Source of the DNA: Candidatus Cloacimonadota bacterium
GTDB taxonomy: Bacteria; Cloacimonadota; Cloacimonadia; JGIOTU-2
Reading direction: 5' to 3'
Length of the DNA stretch: 42,465 nucleotides
Assembly: GCA_030613025.1 (NCBI GenBank)
Contig: JAUWMT010000022.1
Span: forward strand, 1 to 42,465
The stretch's first letter is position 1, and the number at the start of each line of letters is the position of its first letter. This document shows positions 33,130 through 42,328 of this stretch, piece after piece. The position numbers and the translations under genes were made by a program. The notes beneath the pieces are model-generated. The model was not told the origin of the DNA. It saw nothing but the letters and a program-made list of their open reading frames with translations, and did not search any database.

Positions 33130-33883
33130 GATTTCAGCATTCATTCCCGTACAGGATGTTGAGGACATTATTGAGGATTGTCTCAAGTCGATAACATGGG
33201 TCGATGAGATTTTTATTGTGGATGCGTTCAGCAAAGACAGAACTGTTGAGATTTGCCGGAAATTTCCTAATGTGAAGATCGTTCAGCACGAATATGAAAA
33301 TTCCGGTGCACAACGAACCTGGGGAATGCCAAAAGTTTCTAATGAATGGGTTCTGATCATCGATTCGGACGAAAGATGCACTCCTGAATTACAAACGGAG
33401 ATCGAGAAAATCCTTGCAATGGATAAAATTCCATTCGATGGATATTTGGTTTATCTGAAGACGAAATTTTGGGGGAAGATTCAGAATCATGATCGTCATC
33501 TCGGCTATCAGGGAATGCGTTTGGTGAAAAGAGAGGCATACAAAGAATACAATTTGCGAAGCGTTCATTCAACACTCGATATTAAAAATCGATCGAGAAT
33601 TAAAAATAAAGATGCTTATATAATTCATATTCCAATTCGAGATTTTAAATCTCATTGGAATAAAATGGTTCGTTACGCAACATGGCAAGCAAACGATATG
33701 TTTAATAAAGGGAAAAAAACCAATCTGTTTCATTTCATTTTCAGACCTTCTTATAAATTTATTCATCATTATTTTTTTAGACTTGGATTTTTGGACGGAA
33801 TTCGGGGTTTGATCCTTTGTTGGATTGCGTCTATTTCTGTGTTTATGAAGTATTATAAATTGTTTATAATGAGAAATGAATGA
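33116..33883 (+). CDS. Family 2 glycosyltransferase (WaaE/KdtX-like)
   Basis: The 255-residue protein has a GT-A fold start (ISAFIPVQDVEDIIEDCLKS), the metal-binding DSDE (83-86) and RTWGMPKVSNEWVL just before it. The latter matches the group of GT2 enzymes that add the beta-linked glucose to the lipopolysaccharide inner core (WaaE/LgtF type). Two hydrophobic segments near the C-terminus (FRLGFLDGIRGLILCWIAS) suggest membrane association. It overlaps the upstream GT4 gene by 14 bp. Core lipopolysaccharide or related glycan synthesis is likely; sugar and linkage are not determined. Confidence 0.8.
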   Translation: MRKNKISAFIPVQDVEDIIEDCLKSITWVDEIFIVDAFSKDRTVEICRKFPNVKIVQHEYENSGAQRTWGMPKVSNEWVLIIDSDERCTPELQTEIEKILAMDKIPFDGYLVYLKTKFWGKIQNHDRHLGYQGMRLVKREAYKEYNLRSVHSTLDIKNRSRIKNKDAYIIHIPIRDFKSHWNKMVRYATWQANDMFNKGKKTNLFHFIFRPSYKFIHHYFFRLGFLDGIRGLILCWIASISVFMKYYKLFIMRNE

Positions 33884-33978
33884 ATTTTCAAGACCTAATA
33901 AATCAATCATTATGAAAATCTTCAACAATTTATAGATTTTTTAATAATTTATGACACTTTAAAATAACCTCAAAAAAT

Positions 33979-34965
33979 ATGAAAAGAATACTCTTGATCC
34001 AACACGGCGCAATCGGTGATGTCCTGATGTGCACTCCAGCAGTTCGAGCTTTAAGGAAACATTTACCGGAAGATGAAATAACTTTTCTTGTTGGGAATAA
34101 AGCATTTGATGCAGTTCGGCATAATGCCAATATCAATAAATTTATTGCCCCGAATTTGCCGATGAATTTCTTCAAATACTTGATTTATCTTTTCAGGTTT
34201 GTTTTTTCTAAGTATGATATTGTGATCGATTTTCAACAGAATCCGAGATCTGCATTGATCACTTTTCTAACTTTTGCAAAAAAGAGGATTTCTTTCACAG
34301 AAAGACACAGGAATTATGCTTATAATATACAGATTGGACCTGTCGATACTCAAATTTATGCACCGATAAATAAATTGAAATTGCTGCAACCTCTGGGTAT
34401 AAATGAGTTTGATGATTTCCTGCCTGAAATTTTCATAACTGATAATGAGAAAAAATGGGCAGAAAAATTGTGGCATGACCTTAATTTTCAAAAACAAGAC
34501 CTGATAGTCGCTCTTTCACCTGTCAGCATCAAATCTTATCGTTTATGGGATCCAGAATATTTCGCTCAAATCTGTGATTTCATAATTGATAAATATCAGG
34601 CAAAGATAGTTTTCACATGGGGGCCTGGAGAATTTCACATAATAAAAACCATTCAACAGAATATGAATAATAAAATCGAGATCAACTACAAAATTTCAAA
34701 TATCAAACAACTGAAAGCCATCTTTGAAAGATCATCTCTTTTTCTTGGAAATGATAATGGGCCAAGACATATTGCCATCACATGCGGAATTCCAACTATC
34801 GGGATTTTCAGTCATATTCATGCTTCTCACTGGACTCCGCCGGAAATGGAAAAACATCTGGTAATCCAACCGGAAATACCGGGAATCAAGAATCTGAAAG
34901 TTGAAACGGTAATCGAAAAAATTGATAAATTTATGGAAAAATTTCAAAGGAATAGAGATTTATAG
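33979..34965 (+). CDS. Family 9 glycosyltransferase (heptosyltransferase-like)
   Basis: The 328-residue protein starts ILLIQHGAIGDVLMCTPAVRAL, the classical GT9 opening. It has a C-terminal donor-binding segment LFLGNDNGPRHIAITCGIPT, as in WaaC, WaaF and WaaQ. These enzymes add ADP-heptose to the lipopolysaccharide core. With the GT2 before it, core assembly is a reasonable role. Several GT9 enzymes use other donors, so heptose is not certain. It follows a 95-bp gap with no clear signal. Confidence 0.84.
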   Translation: MKRILLIQHGAIGDVLMCTPAVRALRKHLPEDEITFLVGNKAFDAVRHNANINKFIAPNLPMNFFKYLIYLFRFVFSKYDIVIDFQQNPRSALITFLTFAKKRISFTERHRNYAYNIQIGPVDTQIYAPINKLKLLQPLGINEFDDFLPEIFITDNEKKWAEKLWHDLNFQKQDLIVALSPVSIKSYRLWDPEYFAQICDFIIDKYQAKIVFTWGPGEFHIIKTIQQNMNNKIEINYKISNIKQLKAIFERSSLFLGNDNGPRHIAITCGIPTIGIFSHIHASHWTPPEMEKHLVIQPEIPGIKNLKVETVIEKIDKFMEKFQRNRDL

Positions 34966-35145
34966 GTGAATTAATCATGAGCAAACCTTTATCCCGTCTA
35001 TTTTAAAAAGATGTACTTCAGCTCTATTCTCCAACGATCAGGCATCTTATTATTGATAATACCCTTCGTGAAAAATGAATCTTTATTGACATTAAATAAA
35101 TGATTTTTTCTTTTCAATTGATTAAATCGAACACATGAAGGAAAC
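34966..35145. other. 180-bp gap without a supported gene
   Basis: The stretch is AT-rich and shows no hairpin, repeat or frame that I can support. AAGGAAAC immediately before 35146 is a ribosome binding site for the next gene. Confidence 0.5.
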
Positions 35146-36240
35146 ATGTATAAAATTCTTTTTGATATAACGCAAGAATATTATTGGCCCAGTTTAAAGC
35201 CGGTATATGAGCAGTTTGCTCATGATAAGCATTACCAATTATTTTTCAGAATTGGTAAGAACCAAAAAAGATTCCTCTACTTCTTTCTCATCTCACAGAA
35301 AAAAAGGATTGAAAGAATATTTTCTAAACTGGGATATCGCATAACGAACGCGACCAATTGCTTTGATGTTGTTTTCTGTGGCTCCCCTTTAAGTAAGCCC
35401 GAAAATTATGGAACGGCAATACTCTGTAATGTTGATCATGGACCCGGCATCAAGACTCTCAGATACAGGCATTTCCTGAAACAGTCCGACACACATTATC
35501 ATTGCTTCATCGAAGGTCAATATCGTATTGACAAATTTAAAAAATACGGCTTAGATAAATTAGAAATTCTCCATGATGTCGGCTTGCCAAAACTTGATGT
35601 GTTATTTGACGGGACTTATAATAGAGAGAATCTTATAAAAAAGTACGACCTTGATCCAGAGAAAAAAATCATACTTTACGCTCCGTCATATAAACCGACT
35701 TCAATTTTTTCAATTGGAGAAAAAGCTGTTTCCCTTTCACGTAAATATAATCTTATAGTTAAATTACATCCCTACAGTTGGAGTGGGAAATACGCGTCCC
35801 ATTCTCAGCATAGATTTTTTGAAAAACTCAAAACAGAATATCCCGATTTCATGTTAGTGCCTAAAGAACATCATAACATCCTTCCCTACATTTTCATTGC
35901 GGATACGATGATAAGCGACGGTTCAAGTGTGATTAATGAATTTCTTGCTTTGGAGCGCTGTGGTATTATTGTTGATCTTCCTGACGATTCCTTAAAGCAT
36001 CATGACGGACAATCGATCCTTGAAGATAAATCTTCGGAATGGTTAAAGGGTTCTTTCGTTCATGTGACATCCGGCTCAGAGCTGGAAAGTGCTGTTGAAG
36101 AAGCACTCAATCCTTCATCTGAAAGAAAGAATAAGATAAAAAAAGACAAGGAATATATATTTTCCTACACTGATTCTTCATCAGCCCGAAGAGTAAAAGA
36201 AACTATTGAAAAATTACTACAAAAAGGCGATCATAAATGA
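35146..36240 (+). CDS. CDP-glycerol glycerophosphotransferase-like protein (TagB/TagF family)
   Basis: The 364-residue protein has a GT-B-like fold. In its C-terminal half are ILYAPSYKP, the nearby IVKLHPYSW, and ADTMISDGSSVINEFLAL, the three family-defining motifs of Glyphos_transf (TagB/TagF/SpsB). It transfers glycerol phosphate from CDP-glycerol to a glycan acceptor. TagD-like (31258) would make the donor. The gene overlaps the LicC-like gene by 4 bp (ATGA). No membrane helix is seen; family members bind the membrane peripherally. In a diderm the product may decorate lipopolysaccharide or capsule rather than form wall teichoic acid. Confidence 0.78.
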   Translation: MYKILFDITQEYYWPSLKPVYEQFAHDKHYQLFFRIGKNQKRFLYFFLISQKKRIERIFSKLGYRITNATNCFDVVFCGSPLSKPENYGTAILCNVDHGPGIKTLRYRHFLKQSDTHYHCFIEGQYRIDKFKKYGLDKLEILHDVGLPKLDVLFDGTYNRENLIKKYDLDPEKKIILYAPSYKPTSIFSIGEKAVSLSRKYNLIVKLHPYSWSGKYASHSQHRFFEKLKTEYPDFMLVPKEHHNILPYIFIADTMISDGSSVINEFLALERCGIIVDLPDDSLKHHDGQSILEDKSSEWLKGSFVHVTSGSELESAVEEALNPSSERKNKIKKDKEYIFSYTDSSSARRVKETIEKLLQKGDHK

Positions 36241-36986
36241 CTTCCATCAAAACAGCCATAATTCTTGCGGCAGGTCGCGGATCGAGACTGAAAGAACGAA
36301 CTTTAAACCATCCCAAACCCTTGACTCCTGTGAATAACATCACTATTATCGACAACCTGATCCGGGAATTGCACAATCAAAAGATAAAAGATATCGTAGT
36401 AGTTACAGGTTATATGTCTGAAAAACTGGAAAAGCATCTGCAAGCTTATCATAAGGACACCAATATTATCTTCGTTGAAAATGAGATTTATGATTCGACA
36501 AATAATATATATTCACTATGGCTCGCAAAAGAATATATGGAGCATGGATTCTTTTTATTTGAAGCTGATGTTTTTTGCGATGAATCCCTGATCCATGAAT
36601 TATTAAATTCCCCTCATCATAATCTGATAGTTGTGGATCAACATAAAAAAGGTATGGATGGTACTGTTGTTGAGCTGACAGAAGATGGTTTGGTCAAAGA
36701 GATGTATTTAAAAAGACATCAAGGTGAAGGATTTTCATATTATCAAAAATACAAAACAGTAAATTTCTACAAATTGAGCGGATATTATTCACAGAAATAT
36801 CTTATTCCTAAAATGGAAAATCACATTGATCGTAATGATGTTAATGTTTATTATGAACAGATCATTAAAGAGGATATCGACGAAGGACATTCATTTTATG
36901 CATTAGAAACAGGTGCTAATCGATGGTGGGAGATCGACACACCAGAAGATCTTGAGAAAGCAAGATCAATCTTTAATGAAAAATAA
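36237..36986 (+). CDS. LicC-like nucleotidyltransferase (phosphocholine or sugar-phosphate cytidylyltransferase)
   Basis: The 249-residue protein has the nucleotidyltransferase signature LAAGRGSRLKE (10-20) and HPKPLTPV. It also has the stretch ENEIYDSTNNIYSLWLAKEY, which is close to LicC and related CTP:phosphoalcohol enzymes. WWEIDTPEDLEKA near the end is another mark of this group. LicC makes CDP-choline; other relatives make CDP-linked inositol, aminoethylphosphonate or sugars. Overlaps by 4 bp with the TagB-like gene, so the two are coupled, suggesting a second CDP-linked donor for the same glycan. The product cannot be fixed. Confidence 0.75.
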   Translation: MTSIKTAIILAAGRGSRLKERTLNHPKPLTPVNNITIIDNLIRELHNQKIKDIVVVTGYMSEKLEKHLQAYHKDTNIIFVENEIYDSTNNIYSLWLAKEYMEHGFFLFEADVFCDESLIHELLNSPHHNLIVVDQHKKGMDGTVVELTEDGLVKEMYLKRHQGEGFSYYQKYKTVNFYKLSGYYSQKYLIPKMENHIDRNDVNVYYEQIIKEDIDEGHSFYALETGANRWWEIDTPEDLEKARSIFNEK

Positions 36987-38727
36987 GATAATAATTGTAT
37001 TACTTTGCCTTTTCATGGGAATAATAACAATCCCCCTCATCGCAGAAAATGAGTGGACAGTACTTGTCTATATTGCTGCTGACAACAGCTTGAGCCAGCA
37101 GTCCTTTGTGGACATCAACGAAATGGAAGCAGTCGAGGATAACGATTCAGTACAATATCTCATACAGATAGATCCCTATGATGATCTGTATTACCCCCCG
37201 TATTTCACAACCAGCCGAAGATATTTGATACGTCACGATAATAATCCTGACTCGATCGGTTCAATTCTTCTCGATGATCTTGGTGAGATTAACTCGGCTG
37301 ATCCTCAGACACTATCAGATTTTGCAAACTGGGGATTTAATTATGCTCCTTCTCAAAAGAGAATGCTTATCATCTGGGATCATGGGAATGGCTGGACAAA
37401 GGATGACGATCTGGTAAAATCAATATGCTATGATCATTATTTTGGTGATAGGATGAGTGTCGCCGAAGGTGAGCTAAAAAATGCAATTTCCGCTGTAGAA
37501 TATCCAATCAATATTCTTGTTTTTGATGCATGCCTGATGCAGATGACAGAGGTTATCACTGAAATTTATGAATTCTGCGATGTTGTCGCCGGCTCAGAAT
37601 TTACTGTACCTGTAGATGGCATTTTTTATGGTGCCGAATCCGGAACTGCTTGTTCTCAGTATGGTCTCTTTAACTATATAGCTGACAATCCATCGTGTAC
37701 TCCGATTGAACTCGCAAACGAACTTGTATATAGATATATTAATTCCTATACAACGCACTGCCAGTACGGTTCAACAATTTCTTTTTCAGCCATTGAACTG
37801 AGCAGTTATTCATCTTACTTAAACAAACTTAACGAATTCACACGAACTTACTCAGATACTATATATCATGATCTTTACCATGATGCACGAAGCAATTGTT
37901 TTCAAATTAGTGGAAATAGTATTGATATTTGGGAATTTTTAGATGAAGTTTCTATGACAGAAAAAGATGTACAAACCGCAGCAGAAGAGATCGTTTCGGT
38001 GGTAGATTCTATGACTATCGCATTTAGCGCACTATACAATGACATTCTCTATCCTGAACTTGGGAGGATGAGTGTCTATTTCCCTCCTAATAACTATTAT
38101 TTCAATTGGGAGCTTTATTACTTTTTAGATTTCAACGATCTTACAGAATGGGATAGATTTCTCAGCTACTATATGGATAATTTTTCTGATTCTCCAATTA
38201 TTGAAGATTTTGCTGTTTCGTCAGTAAGTGAAATGGTTAATTTCTCATGGCAAGTTGTCGCTACAACCGACTTATTTTATAGATTATATTACAAACCAAG
38301 TCTGGATACTAGCTTCATCGAGATACAGGATTCATCGATCACTCATGCGACAAGTTATTCCTCCCAGTTTGAAACAGGTGGATATGAATTCAAACTACAA
38401 GCAACTGATGAGTTCGGGAACTCATCTTCTGATACAACCTCACATTTTGTATCTGATGATAACATGTTCAAGTATTATCCAAATCCCTTTAATGTAAATG
38501 AGGATAATACTGGGAAATTCCTCATCTCAAATGAGTATCTGACGGATGCTGGTATCTATATTTTTAATCTTGCCGGCGAGCTGGTTGATAAGATAACAAT
38601 TGATAGCACAACAGAACAAACAATTGAGGTGAATTATACTATAGAAAACGTCTCTTCAGGTATCTATTTTTGTCTTCTCAAAGCAGGTGACACGATAGCG
38701 ACAATTAAACTGGCTGTTATCCGCTGA
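36976..38727 (+). CDS. Secreted clostripain-family (C11) cysteine protease with type IX sorting domain
   Basis: The frame opens earlier (36913), but the signal peptide begins at the ATG at 36976, giving 583 residues. The N-terminal catalytic domain has WTVLVYIAADNSL, WDHGNGW with His136 and DACLM with Cys186, the catalytic pair of the clostripain/C11 family. Residues about 415-500 look like a beta-sandwich domain. The last 85 residues (YYPNPFN, then IYIFNLAGELV and SGIYFCLLKAG) match the Por secretion/type A sorting domain. So it is predicted to be exported by a type IX system and anchored or released at the surface. The PorV-like gene lies at 26988. It overlaps the LicC-like gene by 11 bp. 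Confidence 0.85.
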   Translation: MKNKIIIVLLCLFMGIITIPLIAENEWTVLVYIAADNSLSQQSFVDINEMEAVEDNDSVQYLIQIDPYDDLYYPPYFTTSRRYLIRHDNNPDSIGSILLDDLGEINSADPQTLSDFANWGFNYAPSQKRMLIIWDHGNGWTKDDDLVKSICYDHYFGDRMSVAEGELKNAISAVEYPINILVFDACLMQMTEVITEIYEFCDVVAGSEFTVPVDGIFYGAESGTACSQYGLFNYIADNPSCTPIELANELVYRYINSYTTHCQYGSTISFSAIELSSYSSYLNKLNEFTRTYSDTIYHDLYHDARSNCFQISGNSIDIWEFLDEVSMTEKDVQTAAEEIVSVVDSMTIAFSALYNDILYPELGRMSVYFPPNNYYFNWELYYFLDFNDLTEWDRFLSYYMDNFSDSPIIEDFAVSSVSEMVNFSWQVVATTDLFYRLYYKPSLDTSFIEIQDSSITHATSYSSQFETGGYEFKLQATDEFGNSSSDTTSHFVSDDNMFKYYPNPFNVNEDNTGKFLISNEYLTDAGIYIFNLAGELVDKITIDSTTEQTIEVNYTIENVSSGIYFCLLKAGDTIATIKLAVIR

Positions 38728-38752
38728 TTTCCTGTGCACAACTTGTGGATAA
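38717..38752. promoter_or_regulatory. Cluster of DnaA-box-like 9-mers
   Basis: TGTGGATAA at 38744-38752 is an exact DnaA box (TTATCCACA on the minus strand). TGTGCACAA (38733-38741) and TTATCCGCT (38717-38725, inside the end of the protease gene) are near matches. The rest of the 219-bp gap (to 38946) is AT-rich with one small palindrome, GCTAAATTAGC (38814-38824). No other element was seen. Confidence 0.4.
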
Positions 38753-38946
38753 CTCACGTTTTCATCAACCCAAACCTGTTAATTGGCTTCTATTATGTAA
38801 GTTATGAATTTTTGCTAAATTAGCGTGAGGTGCATAATAATTTTTTCTCTCGTCGAAATAGAACTTCTTATATAGCAGTAACTTAGGAGAAAAACCCTCA
38901 TTTGCTCAAAGGATTTTGGGCATTAAATTTGCACTAAAAAAATGAA

Positions 38947-40098
38947 TTATTTGAACTTTTCTTCAGACCCAAAATTCCTATATAAACTCAAAGATTTCAT
39001 ATTATCCATGTCGTCATATGAAAGGGAATTAGAGAATAAACGGGCAAATAATTTGCCAATTCCAGGACCGAGCATAAACCCTTGTCCGCACATGCCAACA
39101 GCAAGGTAAAAGCCATCCAGTTCGGTATCTCCAAGTATGGGAAAACCATCAGGTGTTTCTGGATATTGTCCACGCCAGGTTCTGCGTACTTTCAAATTCT
39201 TCAAACGAGGAAAGAGCTCCAGCATTCTCCGGGCTACTTGAGGAAGAAAAATAGATGTCGCCCTGCTGTCTGTGCCGACAATTGGAGGTTCCGGAGTTAT
39301 GCAGAAAATAACTTGTCCTTCAGGTCGCTGACAGAAATAGTAATTTTTTGAATTCTCAGCAGGTCGGAGGTCAACGATCATTGGGTTAAAAAAGTGCTGA
39401 ACCGCATCAGTAATACCACCCTCATGACTATCCGGTACAACAGGTATGTCCAAGCCGACCATTTTACCAATGTGATTTGCATTATTACCAGCAGCATTTA
39501 TGACATACTCGGAAGAATATGAATTATTTGTGTGTGTAGTTACAGTATATCCATTACACTCTTTTTTAATATCGGTAACTTCTTCCCCGAACACATAGGA
39601 TGCACCGAATTCCATACTCTTAAAATAAAAATAATTAAGTGAAAGATAGGGAGATGCACTACCATCTTCAGGAGAGAAAGTCGAACCTCTCAAACCGTTC
39701 GGATTAACTCCTGGCGCTATTTTAAGGAATTCTTCAGCCGAAATCCAATCAATGTTCAAGCCATAACTTTTTTGAATCTTCAACAGACCCTTGAGCATTT
39801 TTTCATGTTCATCAGTATAAGCGGGGAAGGAGTAGCCATTAGATCGCCATTCAATATCGTCACCATATTTTTCCTTCCAAGTGGAGAATACATCTATTGA
39901 TTCCAGAGAAATATGTATCTTTGCTTTATCGGAATGTGTGGCGCGAATACCGCCGATTGCCTTCTTATTCTGTCCCTGACCCGGGGAAGCCAGACTTTCT
40001 ATGACAAGAACAGAAAATTTCTTTTCAGCAAGAAATAAAGCGATCGGAACTCCTACAGAGCCGGCGCCAATGATAATGATATCAAAATTCTTATTCAT
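38947..40098 (-). CDS. FAD-dependent oxidoreductase, DAO/sarcosine oxidase beta family
   Basis: The 383-residue protein begins with the dinucleotide-binding motif IIIIGAGSVGVPIALFLAEK. It has the DAO-family stretch NAAGNNANHIGKMVGLDIPV and a C-terminal GFYLAVGMCGQGFMLGPGIGKL. It fits the beta subunit of sarcosine oxidase, proline/hydroxyproline dehydrogenase or similar amine dehydrogenases. It starts 6 bp after the stop of the large subunit gene, so the two form an operon. Substrate (an amino acid or secondary amine) is unknown. Confidence 0.8.
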   Translation of the reverse strand: MNKNFDIIIIGAGSVGVPIALFLAEKKFSVLVIESLASPGQGQNKKAIGGIRATHSDKAKIHISLESIDVFSTWKEKYGDDIEWRSNGYSFPAYTDEHEKMLKGLLKIQKSYGLNIDWISAEEFLKIAPGVNPNGLRGSTFSPEDGSASPYLSLNYFYFKSMEFGASYVFGEEVTDIKKECNGYTVTTHTNNSYSSEYVINAAGNNANHIGKMVGLDIPVVPDSHEGGITDAVQHFFNPMIVDLRPAENSKNYYFCQRPEGQVIFCITPEPPIVGTDSRATSIFLPQVARRMLELFPRLKNLKVRRTWRGQYPETPDGFPILGDTELDGFYLAVGMCGQGFMLGPGIGKLFARLFSNSLSYDDMDNMKSLSLYRNFGSEEKFK

Positions 40099-40104
40099 AC
40101 GATC

Positions 40105-42174
40105 CTACTTCTCCTTAATTATAGAAAGGATTTCAAGCGGTACTTCTATATATAAAGGACGGCGAGTGTTGAAGGTAATCTCCTGCAAAGCATATCCTTC
40201 TTCTTTATACATTCTCAAAATAAGTGATTCGCAAGTCTTTCCGCCACATGCGCCCATACCGGCTCGCGTAAGCTGCTTGAGCTGATTCATATCAGTGATG
40301 CCCTTTCGTATCCACTTGCGGATCTCACCGGCTGTCACACGTTCGCATCGGCATACAATGACACTGTCATCAATAGTATCCAGCAGCGGATTTTCCAGAA
40401 CTTCTGAAACAGCAGGTTCCTGAATACGAAGACCTGCAATCTTTTTTGCAACATGTGAAGGAGCTTTCACCTGTATGATCTGGGTTTTAGTTTTTGTATC
40501 GCGGACATTAACCACGTGGAGTTTATCGAGTAGATCACCATCGATATCAACAACATGAATTTGTTGCCCGGATTCGATTGGATGATTCCCAACTTCATAA
40601 GGGATCGAAACAGTCGGAAAATGTGAGTCCTTCCTATAATCCACCAGCGTGATCGCCAGTGCGGGGCATACAGTAAGGCATTGCATACAACCTGTACATT
40701 TGCCCTCGAAAAATGGAAGTCCGAGTAAAGAGTCGTCTATAATCTTTATTTGATCAAGCGGACAGACTGATGTGCAGGGATTGCACGGAATTTCCTGAAC
40801 ACAATGAAATACCGGGAATACACCTTCTTCTGATTCTGGAAGTTTGTATGGTAAAGTCTTTTGAGGTGGGCTCTTTAAAATTTTTGCTTTTTTGCTCCAC
40901 TCCTCTGGAATTTTCTCTGAGGATATATTCAGGGCTTTTGCAATTTTGATGCCTGTTATTTTTCCATTAAACATCGCTGATGAAGCTTCTGCGATCTCTT
41001 CCGCATCACCGGTGGAGAAAACTTCCACACCCGCTTCTTCGGCTTCTTGATGGAATTCATCGATTGGATTAAGTCCCACTGCGATAAGAATCGTATCACA
41101 GGCAATAGTTTTCTCAGTGTTCGGAAGCGGATTGAAATGCTCGTCAACCTCAGCAATAGTAATAGACTCAACTTCATCCTTCTCATTCGCAGAAAGAATT
41201 GTATGCGAAGTATAAATAGGCACACCAAGACGATGAAGCTTATCTTTATGAACTTTGTATCCGCCGCATTCGGGAAGGGCTTCTGCAAGTCCTACCACTT
41301 GAATTCCTGCCTGTAATGCATGATAACCGGCAATCAGACCAACATTCCCTCCACCAATAATGAATATTCTCTTAGAAGGAATAACCATATCTCTGTTGAC
41401 CAAAGTCTGGAATGCTCCTGCTCCATATACACCCGGCAAAGTATTACCTGGGAAAACCAGCATCTTTTCGCGAGCTCCGGCAGCATTTAACAAGATTTTG
41501 GGTTTGATAAGCAAATAGGTATTATCTTTGAGAATTCCCACTTTTTTATCACTGAATACATACACGGCAGTGCTGTTTGTCCACACAGTGGCAGTATCAT
41601 ATTTCAGAAGTTCTTCGGATAATATTTTGGCAATATCTATTCCTCTTGCACCTGCATAGCAGTCTTTGATCGAGCCAAAAAATTTATGGGTCTGAAGTAC
41701 AAGTTTTCCGCCTAATTCCGATTTATCATCAACCAGAATGAGCGGCACGTTATGTTTGGAAAGTTCAATCGCGGCAGATAATCCTGAGGGTCCTCCACCA
41801 ATTATAAGAACATCGGTTTCATATTCCTCTATTGGATCAAAAGATGGACTTTCATTCACTTCCGGCAATTCAGGAAGACCATTACAGCTTTGAACGATCA
41901 TGTTTTCTGTCACAGGTATCATGCAGGATTTTACTGGAATTCCGTTTGCGATTACTGTACACTGAGCACATTGACCATTTGCACAGAAAATGCCTTGTGG
42001 GCTGTTATCTTTCACATGATGACCAAAAACGTGTATTCCATAAGCAAACAACGCTGAAGCTATCATTTCACCTTCTTGCGCATGCAGCTTTTGATCATTC
42101 CAATAAAAAGTAATTACCTTCTTCTCTTTTACTTCAAGAATAGGATGCTTAGTTATTCGATGAGTTTCTGCCAT
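40105..42174 (-). CDS. Multidomain FAD/iron-sulfur dehydrogenase alpha-type subunit
   Basis: The 689-residue protein combines several redox modules. An N-terminal [2Fe-2S] domain (Fer2_4) has Cys64, Cys69, Cys72 and Cys84. An FAD domain (DVLIIGGGPSGLSAA, 121-135) and an NAD/FAD domain (RIFIIGGGNVGLIAG) follow. A ferredoxin part has CNPCTSVCP and CTGCMQCLTVCP. A C-terminal BFD-like [2Fe-2S] domain has VIVCRCERVT and GACGGKTC. This layout resembles alpha subunits of sarcosine oxidase, hydroxyproline or proline dehydrogenases (LhpB/PdhA type). It probably takes electrons from the DAO-type partner and passes them to ferredoxin or another carrier. Specificity is unknown. Confidence 0.8.
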   Translation of the reverse strand: MAETHRITKHPILEVKEKKVITFYWNDQKLHAQEGEMIASALFAYGIHVFGHHVKDNSPQGIFCANGQCAQCTVIANGIPVKSCMIPVTENMIVQSCNGLPELPEVNESPSFDPIEEYETDVLIIGGGPSGLSAAIELSKHNVPLILVDDKSELGGKLVLQTHKFFGSIKDCYAGARGIDIAKILSEELLKYDTATVWTNSTAVYVFSDKKVGILKDNTYLLIKPKILLNAAGAREKMLVFPGNTLPGVYGAGAFQTLVNRDMVIPSKRIFIIGGGNVGLIAGYHALQAGIQVVGLAEALPECGGYKVHKDKLHRLGVPIYTSHTILSANEKDEVESITIAEVDEHFNPLPNTEKTIACDTILIAVGLNPIDEFHQEAEEAGVEVFSTGDAEEIAEASSAMFNGKITGIKIAKALNISSEKIPEEWSKKAKILKSPPQKTLPYKLPESEEGVFPVFHCVQEIPCNPCTSVCPLDQIKIIDDSLLGLPFFEGKCTGCMQCLTVCPALAITLVDYRKDSHFPTVSIPYEVGNHPIESGQQIHVVDIDGDLLDKLHVVNVRDTKTKTQIIQVKAPSHVAKKIAGLRIQEPAVSEVLENPLLDTIDDSVIVCRCERVTAGEIRKWIRKGITDMNQLKQLTRAGMGACGGKTCESLILRMYKEEGYALQEITFNTRRPLYIEVPLEILSIIKEK

Positions 42175-42328
42175 TTTAAGTCCAACAATTATTTTTTAAG
42201 TTCCTTTTATTTTTAAGTGGGTCGATATACTTAAAATCTGAATATCCAATAATCAACACGGAATATCCAATATCCATTTATTACCGTATATCCACCAGTT
42301 AGTTGAGGACATAGAAGTTTTTTTATCA
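42175..42328. other. Upstream intergenic region with a short repeat pair
   Basis: GAATATCCAAT occurs at 42240-42250 and 42261-42271, 21 bp apart, and part of it (ATATCC) occurs again at 42269-42275 and 42288-42293. No promoter with good boxes was recognised. The flanking genes are both on the minus strand, so this gap holds the upstream region of the dehydrogenase operon. Confidence 0.5.
42240..42293. repeat. GGATATTC-type short repeats
   Basis: Read on the minus strand the units are ATTGGATATTC, occurring twice, with two further partial units GGATAT. I recall such strings near four-helix-bundle genes in several FCB-group and other environmental genomes, but I cannot verify this here. Confidence 0.5.

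Noticed and set aside
38717-38946. Replication origin
   Set aside because: Only one exact DnaA box, no dnaA or dnaN nearby, and convergent transcription; kept as a possible DnaA-binding site instead.
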